A DNA stretch of 32,108 nt, taken from contig PAZA01000043.1 in the NCBI GenBank assembly GCA_002715375.1, positions 1 to 32,108 of the forward strand. The letters run 5' to 3'. A model generated the notes under the pieces. The model did not search any database. It was not told the origin of the DNA and worked only from the letters and a program-made list of their open reading frames with translations. The translations under genes were made by a program, and so were the position numbers. Numbering within the stretch: the stretch's first letter is position 1; each line of letters opens with the position of its first letter. This DNA is from Halobacteriovoraceae bacterium (GTDB lineage Bacteria; Bdellovibrionota; Bacteriovoracia; Bacteriovoracales; Bacteriovoracaceae). This document shows positions 18,166 to 27,163 of this stretch, in pieces.

Positions 18166-18939
18166 ATGAACCTTAGAAGCATTAGAGAAAAAGAAAATAA
18201 ACTTAGAAAAACAATGATTCAAATTGCAAAACTCACCTATTCTAAAGGAATGATTGCCGCCAGTGATGGAAATATGAGTGCCAAAATAGCCGAAAACCGT
18301 TTCCTTGTTACACCCAGTGGACTTTTTAAAGGGTTTTTAGAAGAAAGCGACTTAGTGGTTATAGATCAAAATGGGGACGTTATCGAGGGAAATCATGGGC
18401 CATCTTCCGAACTTATGATGCATTTGAAAGCCTATGAAATGAGAAGTGACATTGAAGCAGTCGTTCATGCTCACCCCCCTGTTATAACTGCGTTTTCAGT
18501 GGCAGGAATTGACTTGACCGAAGCCATTCTACCAGAAACTATTTTTATTTTAGGCGAAATCAAATTTGCCCAATATTCAACGCCCACGACAGAAGATGTT
18601 CCCAAAGCCATTGAAAACCTTATTCGCCAACATGATGCCTTGGTTCTTACAAGACATGGGTCTCTGACGGTAGGAAAGACCCTTGAAGAAGCTTATCAAA
18701 AACTCGAATCCCTTGAGCACACAGCAAAAATTATCAGCGAAGCTGTTAAGCTTAGGGGTGGAAAAATGGTGGCCCCTCTTCCCTCAAATGAAATTGATAA
18801 GCTCTGGGAAATAAACGAAAAGCTAACAGGGAAAAAAAGACCTGGAAAAATAAATGATATTTCAAATGAAGGACCAATATCCCATGAACTGATCGCTAAA
18901 ACTGTTATGGATGTCTTAAAAGAAATGAACTTTCAATAA
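18166..18939 (+). CDS. Class II aldolase/adducin family protein
   Basis: SDGNMSAKI, SELMMHLKAYEMRSDIEAVVHAHPP, LVLTRHGSLTVGKTLEEAY are fuculose-aldolase-like motifs; GGGAG RBS. Confidence 0.9.
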   Translation: MNLRSIREKENKLRKTMIQIAKLTYSKGMIAASDGNMSAKIAENRFLVTPSGLFKGFLEESDLVVIDQNGDVIEGNHGPSSELMMHLKAYEMRSDIEAVVHAHPPVITAFSVAGIDLTEAILPETIFILGEIKFAQYSTPTTEDVPKAIENLIRQHDALVLTRHGSLTVGKTLEEAYQKLESLEHTAKIISEAVKLRGGKMVAPLPSNEIDKLWEINEKLTGKKRPGKINDISNEGPISHELIAKTVMDVLKEMNFQ

Positions 18940-18959
18940 AGTTAAAGCTTGTTTTTTAC

Positions 18960-19322
18960 TAAAGTGAAGATTTTAGCTGTCTTTCATTCAAGGCATGTAC
19001 CTGAAATAAAAGATATATAAAAGATATCAAAAAGGTCATTGCCCAAGAAGAAAAAACCCTTATTACCTCTACCAATAGGTCCTCCATAGGCCATACGATG
19101 GGCCTTGGTGCTGCCATAGAGCTTGTTTTTTCTTTGCTTGCTTTGAAAGTGCAAAAACATTCTCCAACCATTGACTTAGAGAATCAAGACCCTGAATTTG
19201 ATATCAGCTGCTCTTTCAATCAAAGTCTGCCTTTTAATTCAGGGCTTGCCCACACTAATTCCTTTGGTTTTGGGGCACCAACACTTAGAGCAAGTCGGCT
19301 GTCTAACTTTTGTCTACCATAG
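18960..19322 (+). pseudogene. Decayed C-terminal remnant of a beta-ketoacyl-ACP synthase (KAS II/FabF-like)
   Basis: Frame of 19098 reads ...KACT*NKRYIKDIKKVIAQEEKTLITSTNRSSIGHTMGLGAAIELVFSLLALKVQKHSPTIDLENQDPEFD...LAHTNSFGFGAPTLRASRLSNFCLP*. This matches the KAS C-terminus (AHGTST..NDK..IKKVF, STKSxxGHTxGAAGAIE, PTINLENPDPECD, NSFGFGGTN). In-frame stop at 19002; no N-terminal half. Confidence 0.82.
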
Positions 19323-19431
19323 AGGACCCACAAATAACACACTTTGCTATCTTTAAGTCTTTCCTCTTCATGGCCACTTAACTAGACTTAGGTCCGTCAG
19401 CCAAATTTACTTGAAAAAGGATAGGACTTTT

Positions 19432-19890
19432 ATGACTGAAGAAACACAAAAAGAGGTTTTAGATACCCTTTACCATAGACCACCCTACCTTCAAATCGAA
19501 AGTTATGAACAAATTGAAGGGGAAACCATCACTGTTAAGAAAACTCTATGGCCAGATACTTTTTACTTCAAAGGACACTTTCCTGGAGCTCCTGTTGTTC
19601 CAGGTGCTATGATGTGTGAGATGATTTTTCAAACATCTTGCCTTCTTCTCACAAAACTTCACCCAGAAGATGAAAAGAAAGGGATGGCCATAGGAGTTTT
19701 GACTAAAATTAGAGAAGCAAAATTCAGGTCTTTTTTACGCCCACACGACAAAATAACCATAAAAGTTAAAGTCGTTTCAAAAGTTGGAGATCACTTTCAA
19801 ATGGAAGGACAGATATCCAAAGATGACAAAACAATCGCCTTAGTAAAATTTAACTGTTCTAATATTGAGTCATCCTCACTCCTTCACTAA
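19432..19890 (+). CDS. FabA/FabZ-like 3-hydroxyacyl-ACP dehydratase (hotdog fold)
   Basis: WPDTFYFKGHFPGAPVVPGAMMCEMIFQTS motif. ORF track starts at TTG 19411; ATG at 19432 behind an AGG-rich sequence looks better. Confidence 0.88.
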   Translation: MTEETQKEVLDTLYHRPPYLQIESYEQIEGETITVKKTLWPDTFYFKGHFPGAPVVPGAMMCEMIFQTSCLLLTKLHPEDEKKGMAIGVLTKIREAKFRSFLRPHDKITIKVKVVSKVGDHFQMEGQISKDDKTIALVKFNCSNIESSSLLH

Positions 19891-19899
19891 AAAAATTAA

Positions 19900-19921
19900 A
19901 GGCCCTTTAATTTAAGGGCCT
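19900..19921 (-). terminator. Hairpin terminator between convergent dehydratase and FecR genes
   Basis: AGGCCCTT-TAATTT-AAGGGCCT; T-rich tract on the minus-strand side (TTTAATTTTTTTAG). Overlaps the FecR-gene stop codon at 19907-19909. Confidence 0.65.
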
Positions 19922-20824
19922 ATTCCTTTTATGAAACTCATCTTGCTTTAAAACTCTTTCCATCTCTTTTATGGAAGCCTCTAAGGGGTCCACCTTTCCA
20001 GGTTTCCCTTGTTTTTGTAGGTCTTTAGTTGAATAAATAAAAGAACCTACCTCAAAGCCCCTTTTTTTGGATTGCTTCCCCGAAGGCTTATCAGATGCAG
20101 GCAAACGGCCAACTGAAACTTGGGGTCTTTTCTTAAAAAAAGAAGCCAATTCATAAAGAAAGAGTTTTCCCCCATCAACCCTTGGGGTTAAAAGAAGCTT
20201 AAAGACCTTTCTTGGAATCATACCTCTCAAAGGTGCTCTTAAAAGGTTTCCCGATCCATTATGGTAAAAAACCATACTTTCTTTATGCTTCAAAACAAAA
20301 GGCTTCCTCCCCATTTCACTAAATAAGTTTAACTTCACTTTTCCTCTAAAAACTATAATTTGGGTTCTAAAAAAGTTTTTATAGGGAAAAACTCTTACAA
20401 GAAAGTCACTCCCTTTGTACTCAACATCCAAAGCCGAAGTTCTTATTAAAGAATTCACGGAGCTCTTTTGATGATAAGAAGCAACCCTAACGACCCCCTT
20501 ATAGAGTCTAAAAAAACTCTTTGCCTCCATAGAAACAAAGGAATCAATTCGAAAAAAGGTTTCAGGACCCATGTAAATTAAAGAATTATCGATAAAAAAG
20601 GCTTTCAAAGCACTAAGAGAAGTTTCCAAACGATCCCCTGTAAAAAGGGGGGATTTCACTTTAAGGGGCTTACCATGACCTAACTTATTAACCTTACCAA
20701 CAACCTCTGCTACAAACCCCACTGGTTTACTGGGTAGATTTGCACAAATACCTTGGGGAACAGATGTCAGGATAGACGATGTAAATAAAAACAATTTAAC
20801 CATATTTTTAAAGCGCAACCTCAT
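19907..20824 (-). CDS. FecR-domain-containing exported protein
   Basis: Signal-like N-terminus, then GFVAEVVGKVNKLGHGKPLKVKSPLFTGDRLETSLSALKAFFIDNSLIYMGPETFFRI, the FecR pattern. Confidence 0.85.
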   Translation of the reverse strand: MRLRFKNMVKLFLFTSSILTSVPQGICANLPSKPVGFVAEVVGKVNKLGHGKPLKVKSPLFTGDRLETSLSALKAFFIDNSLIYMGPETFFRIDSFVSMEAKSFFRLYKGVVRVASYHQKSSVNSLIRTSALDVEYKGSDFLVRVFPYKNFFRTQIIVFRGKVKLNLFSEMGRKPFVLKHKESMVFYHNGSGNLLRAPLRGMIPRKVFKLLLTPRVDGGKLFLYELASFFKKRPQVSVGRLPASDKPSGKQSKKRGFEVGSFIYSTKDLQKQGKPGKVDPLEASIKEMERVLKQDEFHKRNRPLN

Positions 20825-21088
20825 TGTAAAACTTTCCTTTTAAAAAGGTTCATTCTAGTCCTCTATATATGAAAAAAAGTAAGCTAAGCCTGATTTTGTG
20901 GTTTTTCTTTATCGTCCTTGATAAAACTTTCCTTGAAGAATTCTCCTCAAAAAATTGAGTTTTTGAGACCTGAAAAAGTGATGAAACTGAGGCTTGACTA
21001 AAAAACTTTAATACAAAAACCCAGTGCTTTTTTCGAATGTGCTCCGGTTTTACATGAAGAAACATTTTTCAACTGAGGCAATACCATT

Positions 21089-22558
21089 ATGAAAAAAAGC
21101 AAGAAAGAAACGTCATCTTCAAAAAGCTTAATAGCTTCAACTGCAAGAACTTATGCCTTTAAATCCATTCTTCTTTTTGCAACACTTTTTATGGTGTTTC
21201 CAATATCTTCATCTTTTTCATATTACGGTCGCTATGCAACAGAAGCAAAGCTGACTTTTAAAGCAGAAGTCGAGTTTTTCTCAAAAAAAAGAGTCACGTT
21301 AAAACTAGTTAAATCAGATAAAAGATTAAATAGACATATTCATAAGGTCATTAAGAAGCAGGTAGAACACCTCATGGGTTACTTCCAAAGCAGCTCTGTA
21401 GGTAAAATTATTGGATCGAAAGGCTCTCCTGGTGAAGAATTCACGATAGACACTTTATCGGTAAAAAAAAGCAGATCAAAAAATAACTGGGTTTTAACCT
21501 ATTTTTTTGACGGCAAAGCCGCCTTTGAAAAAAAGGTTTTTGGTTCGAAAAAATCGATTCAAATTCCCCTCCGTCTTCCAAAAAACCCAAAAACAATTTA
21601 TAAATTATCTAAAAAAGGAACAAAAACTCCCTGCACAGATGAAGAATATAATTCCCAAGAAGACTTTTTTTACTTTTGGGACATCTATAAAAAGGGGTGT
21701 CCTTTAAAGAAAGATTTTAAAAATGTTCCTCTTATAACCGCATCTTTAAAACCTCTTAAAAACACCAGGTGGAGTTATCCAGAGTATGACAAAATCTATG
21801 GTGACAATGGAAATGGACGAGACTTAATTATATACACATTTTTCGGCTATATGGATTCCCTGAAAGACACGGATAGACCAAATAGAAAAGATGAATCGTA
21901 TCAGGCTTATCAAAAGGTGAAAAAAACGCTTATTAAAAGAGGAATGAAAGTAGTAAGGCAGGAAGATTCTTTTCGAATATACCCAGAGGATGTCCCTTAT
22001 TCAAAGCGCTTCAGTGAAAATGAAGACTTTGATATTTATGATGGGGCGAACTATATTTCAACATTATCCAAAAAGATACGTTTTCGTGGAAAGTCAATAA
22101 ACCTTAAGATCAACCTCATTTTGGCAGATACAGATATTAACTCAGAAGATGAAACATTTCATCATTATTACGAAAAGGCCTTAAGAAATGCAGATATCAT
22201 TGAATATGAGGGTCATTCAGGCCTAGGCGCCAATTTAAGTCTTAAGAAATTAGACATAAAAAGGCTCAATAAAAAGAAATATCAACTCTACTTCTTTAAC
22301 GCTTGTAGTACTTATAAGTACTTTAATAACGAGTACTTAAAGGCAAAAGGTGGGTCTGAGAACTTAGATATTATACTTTCTGGTCTTCCAACTTATGGAG
22401 ACAGCGCATCAAACAATTCACTTGCATTTTTAGAGACTTTTTTAGAAGCTAAGTCTTTAACTTTTCAGACAATTGTCTCAAGGATCGAAGACTCAAGTGA
22501 TGGTGGGCCTTATCTCTACAGTGTTGTAGGAGACCACGATAACACTTGGAAACCCTAG
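21089..22558 (+). CDS. Exported protein with a possible clan CD (caspase/CHAT/gingipain-like) His-Cys dyad
   Basis: N-terminal hydrophobic segment; ADIIEYEGHSGLGANLSL followed by YQLYFFNACSTYKYF, beta-strand-H-G-like and beta-strand-x-A-C-S motifs. Confidence 0.55.
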   Translation: MKKSKKETSSSKSLIASTARTYAFKSILLFATLFMVFPISSSFSYYGRYATEAKLTFKAEVEFFSKKRVTLKLVKSDKRLNRHIHKVIKKQVEHLMGYFQSSSVGKIIGSKGSPGEEFTIDTLSVKKSRSKNNWVLTYFFDGKAAFEKKVFGSKKSIQIPLRLPKNPKTIYKLSKKGTKTPCTDEEYNSQEDFFYFWDIYKKGCPLKKDFKNVPLITASLKPLKNTRWSYPEYDKIYGDNGNGRDLIIYTFFGYMDSLKDTDRPNRKDESYQAYQKVKKTLIKRGMKVVRQEDSFRIYPEDVPYSKRFSENEDFDIYDGANYISTLSKKIRFRGKSINLKINLILADTDINSEDETFHHYYEKALRNADIIEYEGHSGLGANLSLKKLDIKRLNKKKYQLYFFNACSTYKYFNNEYLKAKGGSENLDIILSGLPTYGDSASNNSLAFLETFLEAKSLTFQTIVSRIEDSSDGGPYLYSVVGDHDNTWKP

Positions 22559-22656
22559 TTTGAATTTAAATAAAAAGAAATTTTCCTCTAAAGATTACAT
22601 CTTTGAGCTGGTGGAAAAATTTCTTAAAAATTAACTTTATCGAGGACAACAAATTT

Positions 22657-23754
22657 ATGCAAAAACTTGGTCTAAACCTCTATTTTGCCTTTACCCTCTT
22701 ATTTCTGTTTTCTTGTAGCCCTTCTACTCATCAGGAGGATAAGTCAGATATATCCTATGCGGCGTCTAAGATTATGAACGGGCTAAAGGTTGCCCCAGAA
22801 AATTTTCAAGAAGTTGTTGGTGTAGTCTCTAATGATTCGATCATATGCTCAGCAACTGCCGTTAGAAAGAAATTACTCTTCACTTCTGCACACTGTTTTA
22901 TAGATTTTGACGAAGTTAGAGTTGAAGATGGTGACTCTGAGCTCTTTGACGAACTCTTTGAAAACCTTGGAGAAGATTATTGCCAATCATACCAAGAATG
23001 CCTTGAGGAATTGGACCATATCGGTTGGAAACCATCAAAAAGACGTTTTTTAGATGACCACATTGATGAAGTTATTAGACTAACTTTAGAAGAAATCACA
23101 ATTCATCAAGGAGTAGGTAACCCTGGCGGTGAAGTAGAGGGAGAGGATATTGTTAAGGAAATCAGTTTTGACCCTGAATGGATTAATTTAATTAAGCTTA
23201 GACTATATGAAACATTTGATGTTCTATCATTTGGTCAGTCCCTTTACCTTAAAAGCTTAACTGAGTATGATGAATATTCTTTTGATTATGCTCAAATTCA
23301 CTTAAAAACAAAAGTAAAAGCCTCTCATATAACCCCAATGTTAAAACAAGAAAAGCTTGAAGAAGGCTTACCTGATGGGAGTAAAATAGTTCTTATTGGA
23401 TTTGGACATCAGCTTCCAACCGAAGGTGATGAAGATGAAAATGAAGATGAAGTTGAAGATGATGCTACCATTGATACCTATGGTGAAAAAATGTATACGA
23501 CTTTGCCCATATCTGGCTTGATAGAAAATGAATCAGGCTCTTTTGTCATTGCTGCAGGAGAAGATGAGGGGGCATGTGAAGGCGACTCAGGTGGAGCTGC
23601 ATACGTGAAGCTTCCAAATGGCAAACTAAAATATATCGGAATCATAACCGCAGGTGCAGACAATTGTGGTGATCACATCATGTGGGACACTGATAGTGGC
23701 TCTATACAAGGTAACACTATTATTAATGTTCAATTAGACCCATCAAGAATTTAA
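22657..23754 (+). CDS. Trypsin-like (S1) serine protease, probable lipoprotein
   Basis: MQKLGLNLYFAFTLLFLFSC lipobox; FTSAHCF, FDYAQIHL, CEGDSGGAAYV triad motifs. Track start 22603 (TTG) is less likely than ATG 22657. Confidence 0.85.
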   Translation: MQKLGLNLYFAFTLLFLFSCSPSTHQEDKSDISYAASKIMNGLKVAPENFQEVVGVVSNDSIICSATAVRKKLLFTSAHCFIDFDEVRVEDGDSELFDELFENLGEDYCQSYQECLEELDHIGWKPSKRRFLDDHIDEVIRLTLEEITIHQGVGNPGGEVEGEDIVKEISFDPEWINLIKLRLYETFDVLSFGQSLYLKSLTEYDEYSFDYAQIHLKTKVKASHITPMLKQEKLEEGLPDGSKIVLIGFGHQLPTEGDEDENEDEVEDDATIDTYGEKMYTTLPISGLIENESGSFVIAAGEDEGACEGDSGGAAYVKLPNGKLKYIGIITAGADNCGDHIMWDTDSGSIQGNTIINVQLDPSRI

Positions 23755-23757
23755 TTA

Positions 23758-25611
23758 TTAAAGATAAATGGGAAGGCAAATCACAAAAGTGGTTCCTTCC
23801 TCAATTTTTGAGTGAACCCTTACAGAGCCCTTCAACTTAATGACTTCATTTTTAACGGCTTCGAGACCAATTCCTCTTCCCGAAACTTCATCAACCTTCT
23901 CTTTTGAAGAAAACCCCTGTTCAAAAATAACTTGAATATAATCTTCGTCCTTCAAATTAGAAAACCTCTTTGCTAAACCTGAAGAAGATTGATTAACAAC
24001 TTTTCTCAACTTCTCTGGATCAATCCCACGACCATTATCTTCAATTGTTATCTTGATTTCATTTTCATTAATTTTACTTATATCAACCTTAATGAGCCCT
24101 GAAGGATCTTTATTCTTCGAAACTCTTTCTTCAATACTTTCAATTCCATGATCAATAGCATTCCGAAAAATATGAATGCAAGAAGAGACAAATGGTCCAT
24201 ATAAATCTTGGTTAACAACCACCGAACTTTCTGAAACAATAAACTCTGTATCTTTACCTTGAGTTGCTGATAATTGTTTGATTAAAGAAGAAAAGCCTTT
24301 AAACCTCAAGTTAAGCGGACCTAATAAGAATTTATTTTTGAAGCTTGCATAATGCTTAGAGTTGACACCAAGCTCTTTTTCTAAAAAGTCAGAAATTGTT
24401 TCAATTTTAACTGTTCTGAAATTCCCCTCCTCAAGAAAGAAAACCTTATTGGCCAATTCCAATAAATTTTTATTTTCAGTTTGAAAGTCTTCAACAACTT
24501 TTCTCAAAGATATTAAGTGCTGTGAACAAAAGCCCCAATCATCATTATCCAAGCTTTCTTTTTCCATTAAGTTTGACAAATACCCTTCAAATGCATGTGC
24601 TTTTTTTACAAAGTCACTCATTTTAAAGTAAGAAAAACGCGCTTTTAAAGTGTGTATCTTCCTAAAGACCTCTTCTAAATGAATACGATTTTTTTCTTTT
24701 TCAAAGTACAATTGAATATTCCAAAATGAATCCACTGCATCCATCATCAGATCAAGGAATTCAATAGTATTCGTAATAATTAAATTGTATGTTATTCCCC
24801 TCTCCTCCTCCTTAAGGGCCCTCTTTTTTAACTCCCATTCCTTGGTCTTATCTGAAGCGATACAAATCACCCTTTGAATTACTTGTTTATCATCTTGTTT
24901 ATAAATAGGTCTGTACTCAAGTGAAAAATAAAATTCATTGTTCTTTATATAAGTCTGAGGGGCCAAAGCAACTAAGTCTTTGAAGTTTATTTTTCCAGTC
25001 CAAACATTTTGACACCATTTTTTAAAACGTTTTCTTTCCTCATCATTTAATTCAAAAATATCTGCCAGGTTTTTCCCGGTAGGGTCTTGACCAAAAAAAG
25101 TCTGTACTATTTTTGTTGAACCAGGTTTGACAACTCCTTCCTCATCAAAAATCATAAACCCTTGACCTAAGTTTTCAAGCAAAGTCGTTGTTTCTTTTCT
25201 TTGATTTATGAGTTTTTCTTTTGTTTTTTTTATCTCCAAATGATTTTGAACCCTGGCGATAAACTCTGCCTCATTTAAAGGTTTCGGAATGAAATCTATA
25301 CCACCCATTTTAAAACACTTAACAATATCATTCGGTTCACTTTTTAAAGTTATAAAAATGACTGGAATTTGTTGAAGCTCAGGGTCCTCTTTCAACTTTT
25401 TGCAGACATCAAAACCATCCATACCAGGCATCATGACATCTAATAAAATCAAATCCGGTTTTATTAAAGTTGTAATTTTAAGAGCTTCTTGACCATTTTG
25501 TGAAAGGCTTACCCTATAACCTTTTTTTTCAAGGCTTTTCCCAGCGACTTGAAGGTTTTTCAAATCATCATCAATTATCTGAATAAGTTGCTTTCGTTCC
25601 TTCTTTTCCAC
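23758..25611 (-). CDS. REC-PAS-HPt-HATPase hybrid kinase, CheA-like core
   Basis: Receiver (IIDDDLKN, LILLDVMMPGMDG, IPKPLNEAEF), PAS-like middle, HPt-like FRKIHTLKARFSYF, CheA-type IFRNAIDHGIES...IEDNGRGIDPEKL...GFSSKEKVDEVSGRGIGLEAVK. Confidence 0.88.
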   Translation of the reverse strand: MEKKERKQLIQIIDDDLKNLQVAGKSLEKKGYRVSLSQNGQEALKITTLIKPDLILLDVMMPGMDGFDVCKKLKEDPELQQIPVIFITLKSEPNDIVKCFKMGGIDFIPKPLNEAEFIARVQNHLEIKKTKEKLINQRKETTTLLENLGQGFMIFDEEGVVKPGSTKIVQTFFGQDPTGKNLADIFELNDEERKRFKKWCQNVWTGKINFKDLVALAPQTYIKNNEFYFSLEYRPIYKQDDKQVIQRVICIASDKTKEWELKKRALKEEERGITYNLIITNTIEFLDLMMDAVDSFWNIQLYFEKEKNRIHLEEVFRKIHTLKARFSYFKMSDFVKKAHAFEGYLSNLMEKESLDNDDWGFCSQHLISLRKVVEDFQTENKNLLELANKVFFLEEGNFRTVKIETISDFLEKELGVNSKHYASFKNKFLLGPLNLRFKGFSSLIKQLSATQGKDTEFIVSESSVVVNQDLYGPFVSSCIHIFRNAIDHGIESIEERVSKNKDPSGLIKVDISKINENEIKITIEDNGRGIDPEKLRKVVNQSSSGLAKRFSNLKDEDYIQVIFEQGFSSKEKVDEVSGRGIGLEAVKNEVIKLKGSVRVHSKIEEGTTFVICLPIYL

Positions 25612-25703
25612 AGTTCTTTTTCGGCAAAGAAGGCCCTAAACTTAGGTCGCTTTTTATAAAATGAAATAATTTTTATTTAATTTTAGTTTAACAGATGGGA
25701 ACA

Positions 25704-25733
25704 ATTGAAATTGAAATTGAAATTGAAATTGAA
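25704..25733. repeat. ATTGAA hexanucleotide repeat, 5 exact copies
   Basis: acaATTGAAATTGAAATTGAAATTGAAATTGAActt. Confidence 0.97.
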
Positions 25734-25736
25734 CTT

Positions 25737-25922
25737 TTAGAGATCGTCTTCATTATTTGCCAAATCATTTTTAAAGTATCTGCCATCAGAGTGTTGATAA
25801 AGGTCCCTTCCTTTTTCAAAAACAGGAGAATTATCAACAACTGTATTAAAACCACCATTTTGAGGCTGGACAATATCCACAAGCCAAATCGTGGCCGGAA
25901 TAATCAGTAAATACCAGAGCAT
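25737..25922 (-). CDS. Small putative membrane or exported protein (61 aa)
   Basis: MLWYLLIIPATIWLVDIVQPQNGGFNTVVDNSPVFEKGRDLYQHSDGRYFKNDLANNEDDL: hydrophobic N-terminus, polar tail; GGGAG RBS a few nt upstream of ATG. Confidence 0.6.
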   Translation of the reverse strand: MLWYLLIIPATIWLVDIVQPQNGGFNTVVDNSPVFEKGRDLYQHSDGRYFKNDLANNEDDL

Positions 25923-26218
25923 TTTGTCTCCCGATAAAGTTTTTTATTTTTTAGACCCTCTAAAAATTCTTAAAAACGAGTTATCAAACCATCTATCATT
26001 TTGCAAACTGAGATTAAACTTAATTAAATTTAATTTAATTTAAATGAGGGTAACTACTCTAATTTCTTAAAGGTCATTAAACTTAAACCTTGTGAGTGGT
26101 CATAACCTTTATAAATAAGTTCTATTTTTTTTAAAATTAAAACATAAATTATTTAACTTTTTTTCCGAAGTTTATAAACAGGTAAGCCGAAATATAATCC
26201 TTAGAGGAGATTTGACCA

Positions 26219-27160
26219 ATGGCACAAAGGAAAAAGAAAACTAAAAAGCAGACAAACCAAAGCTCAATCGGCTTAACCCCTAAAGAGGTATCTAGCACAA
26301 AAGGACAAACTCAAAAGTTAAGAAACCTAATATCAGATATTGAGGAAGACGGTGGTCAAGTTTTATGTTCTTATAAAGAACCCCTCGGAGGTCATTGGGT
26401 TTTATTAACATCACTTCCATTAAAACAGGTGGAGCCAACACCTTACCAAAGAAAACTTTCCTCTCCTCATGTAAAAAACCTTGCCAATGTAATTGAAAAG
26501 ATTGACAGGTTTTTAGATCCGGTCATTGCTATAAGGGTTGGTCCCAAGTCATACCAAGTACCAAATGGGTATCATAGATTAGGAGCACTAAAACAATTAG
26601 GTGCCAAAACGGTAACGGCCCTTGTAATGGTTGATGAAGAAATGGCCAGGATGATTTTAGCTCTCAATGTTGAAAAGTCACATAACTTAAGAGAAAAGTC
26701 ACATGAAGTTATTTCCCTTGCAGAACATCTCGTAGGTGAAGGTAACTATAAAGAAACAGACCTTACTTTAGAATTTGAGTCACCAGTTTTTTTAACATTA
26801 GGTCTATGCTACAGAGAAAATGGAAGGTTTTCTGGTTCTATCTATCAACCCTTTTTAAAAAGAATTGACAAATTTCAACGGAAGTTACTGGACCGCTCCA
26901 TAGAACAGAGAATAATTTGGGCCAGCATGCTTTTAGAGGTAGATGAAAGGGTTTCTGAAATTGTCATCGAACTCAAAAAAAGAGGATTTGAATCACAATT
27001 TTTAAAAAATTTTGTATTTTCCAGAATTAACCCATTAAGGTTTAATCTGAAAAGAAACCATGGCCTAATAATGGAAACTGGACTTAAAAAACTTTTAGAG
27101 AACATATCAAAATTCAATTTAGAAAAAGTATCAAAATCAGATTTTTTAAAGGCCGGCTGA
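26219..27160 (+). CDS. ParB/Sulfiredoxin-like domain protein
   Basis: PLKQVEPTPYQRKLSSPHVKNLANVIEKIDRFLDPVIAIRVGPKSYQVPNGYHRLGALKQLGAKTVTALVM; Lys-rich N-terminus. Confidence 0.82.
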   Translation: MAQRKKKTKKQTNQSSIGLTPKEVSSTKGQTQKLRNLISDIEEDGGQVLCSYKEPLGGHWVLLTSLPLKQVEPTPYQRKLSSPHVKNLANVIEKIDRFLDPVIAIRVGPKSYQVPNGYHRLGALKQLGAKTVTALVMVDEEMARMILALNVEKSHNLREKSHEVISLAEHLVGEGNYKETDLTLEFESPVFLTLGLCYRENGRFSGSIYQPFLKRIDKFQRKLLDRSIEQRIIWASMLLEVDERVSEIVIELKKRGFESQFLKNFVFSRINPLRFNLKRNHGLIMETGLKKLLENISKFNLEKVSKSDFLKAG

Positions 27161-27163
27161 CTT

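Noticed and set aside
18959-19171. 70-aa minus-strand ORF
   Set aside because: Overlaps the ketoacyl-synthase remnant on the plus strand, which explains the sequence better.
20850-21065. 71-aa minus-strand ORF
   Set aside because: Intergenic region between divergent genes, no convincing domain; probably chance.
25695-25910. 71-aa plus-strand ORF starting with an IEIEIEIE repeat
   Set aside because: The repeat comes from the ATTGAA microsatellite, and the minus-strand small gene with an RBS is the better reading.
26019-26044. AT-rich palindromic TTAATTAAATTTAATTTAATTTAAAT upstream of the ParB-like gene
   Set aside because: Low-complexity AT sequence expected by chance in this AT-rich background; no parS-like GTTNCACGTGAAAC site was seen.
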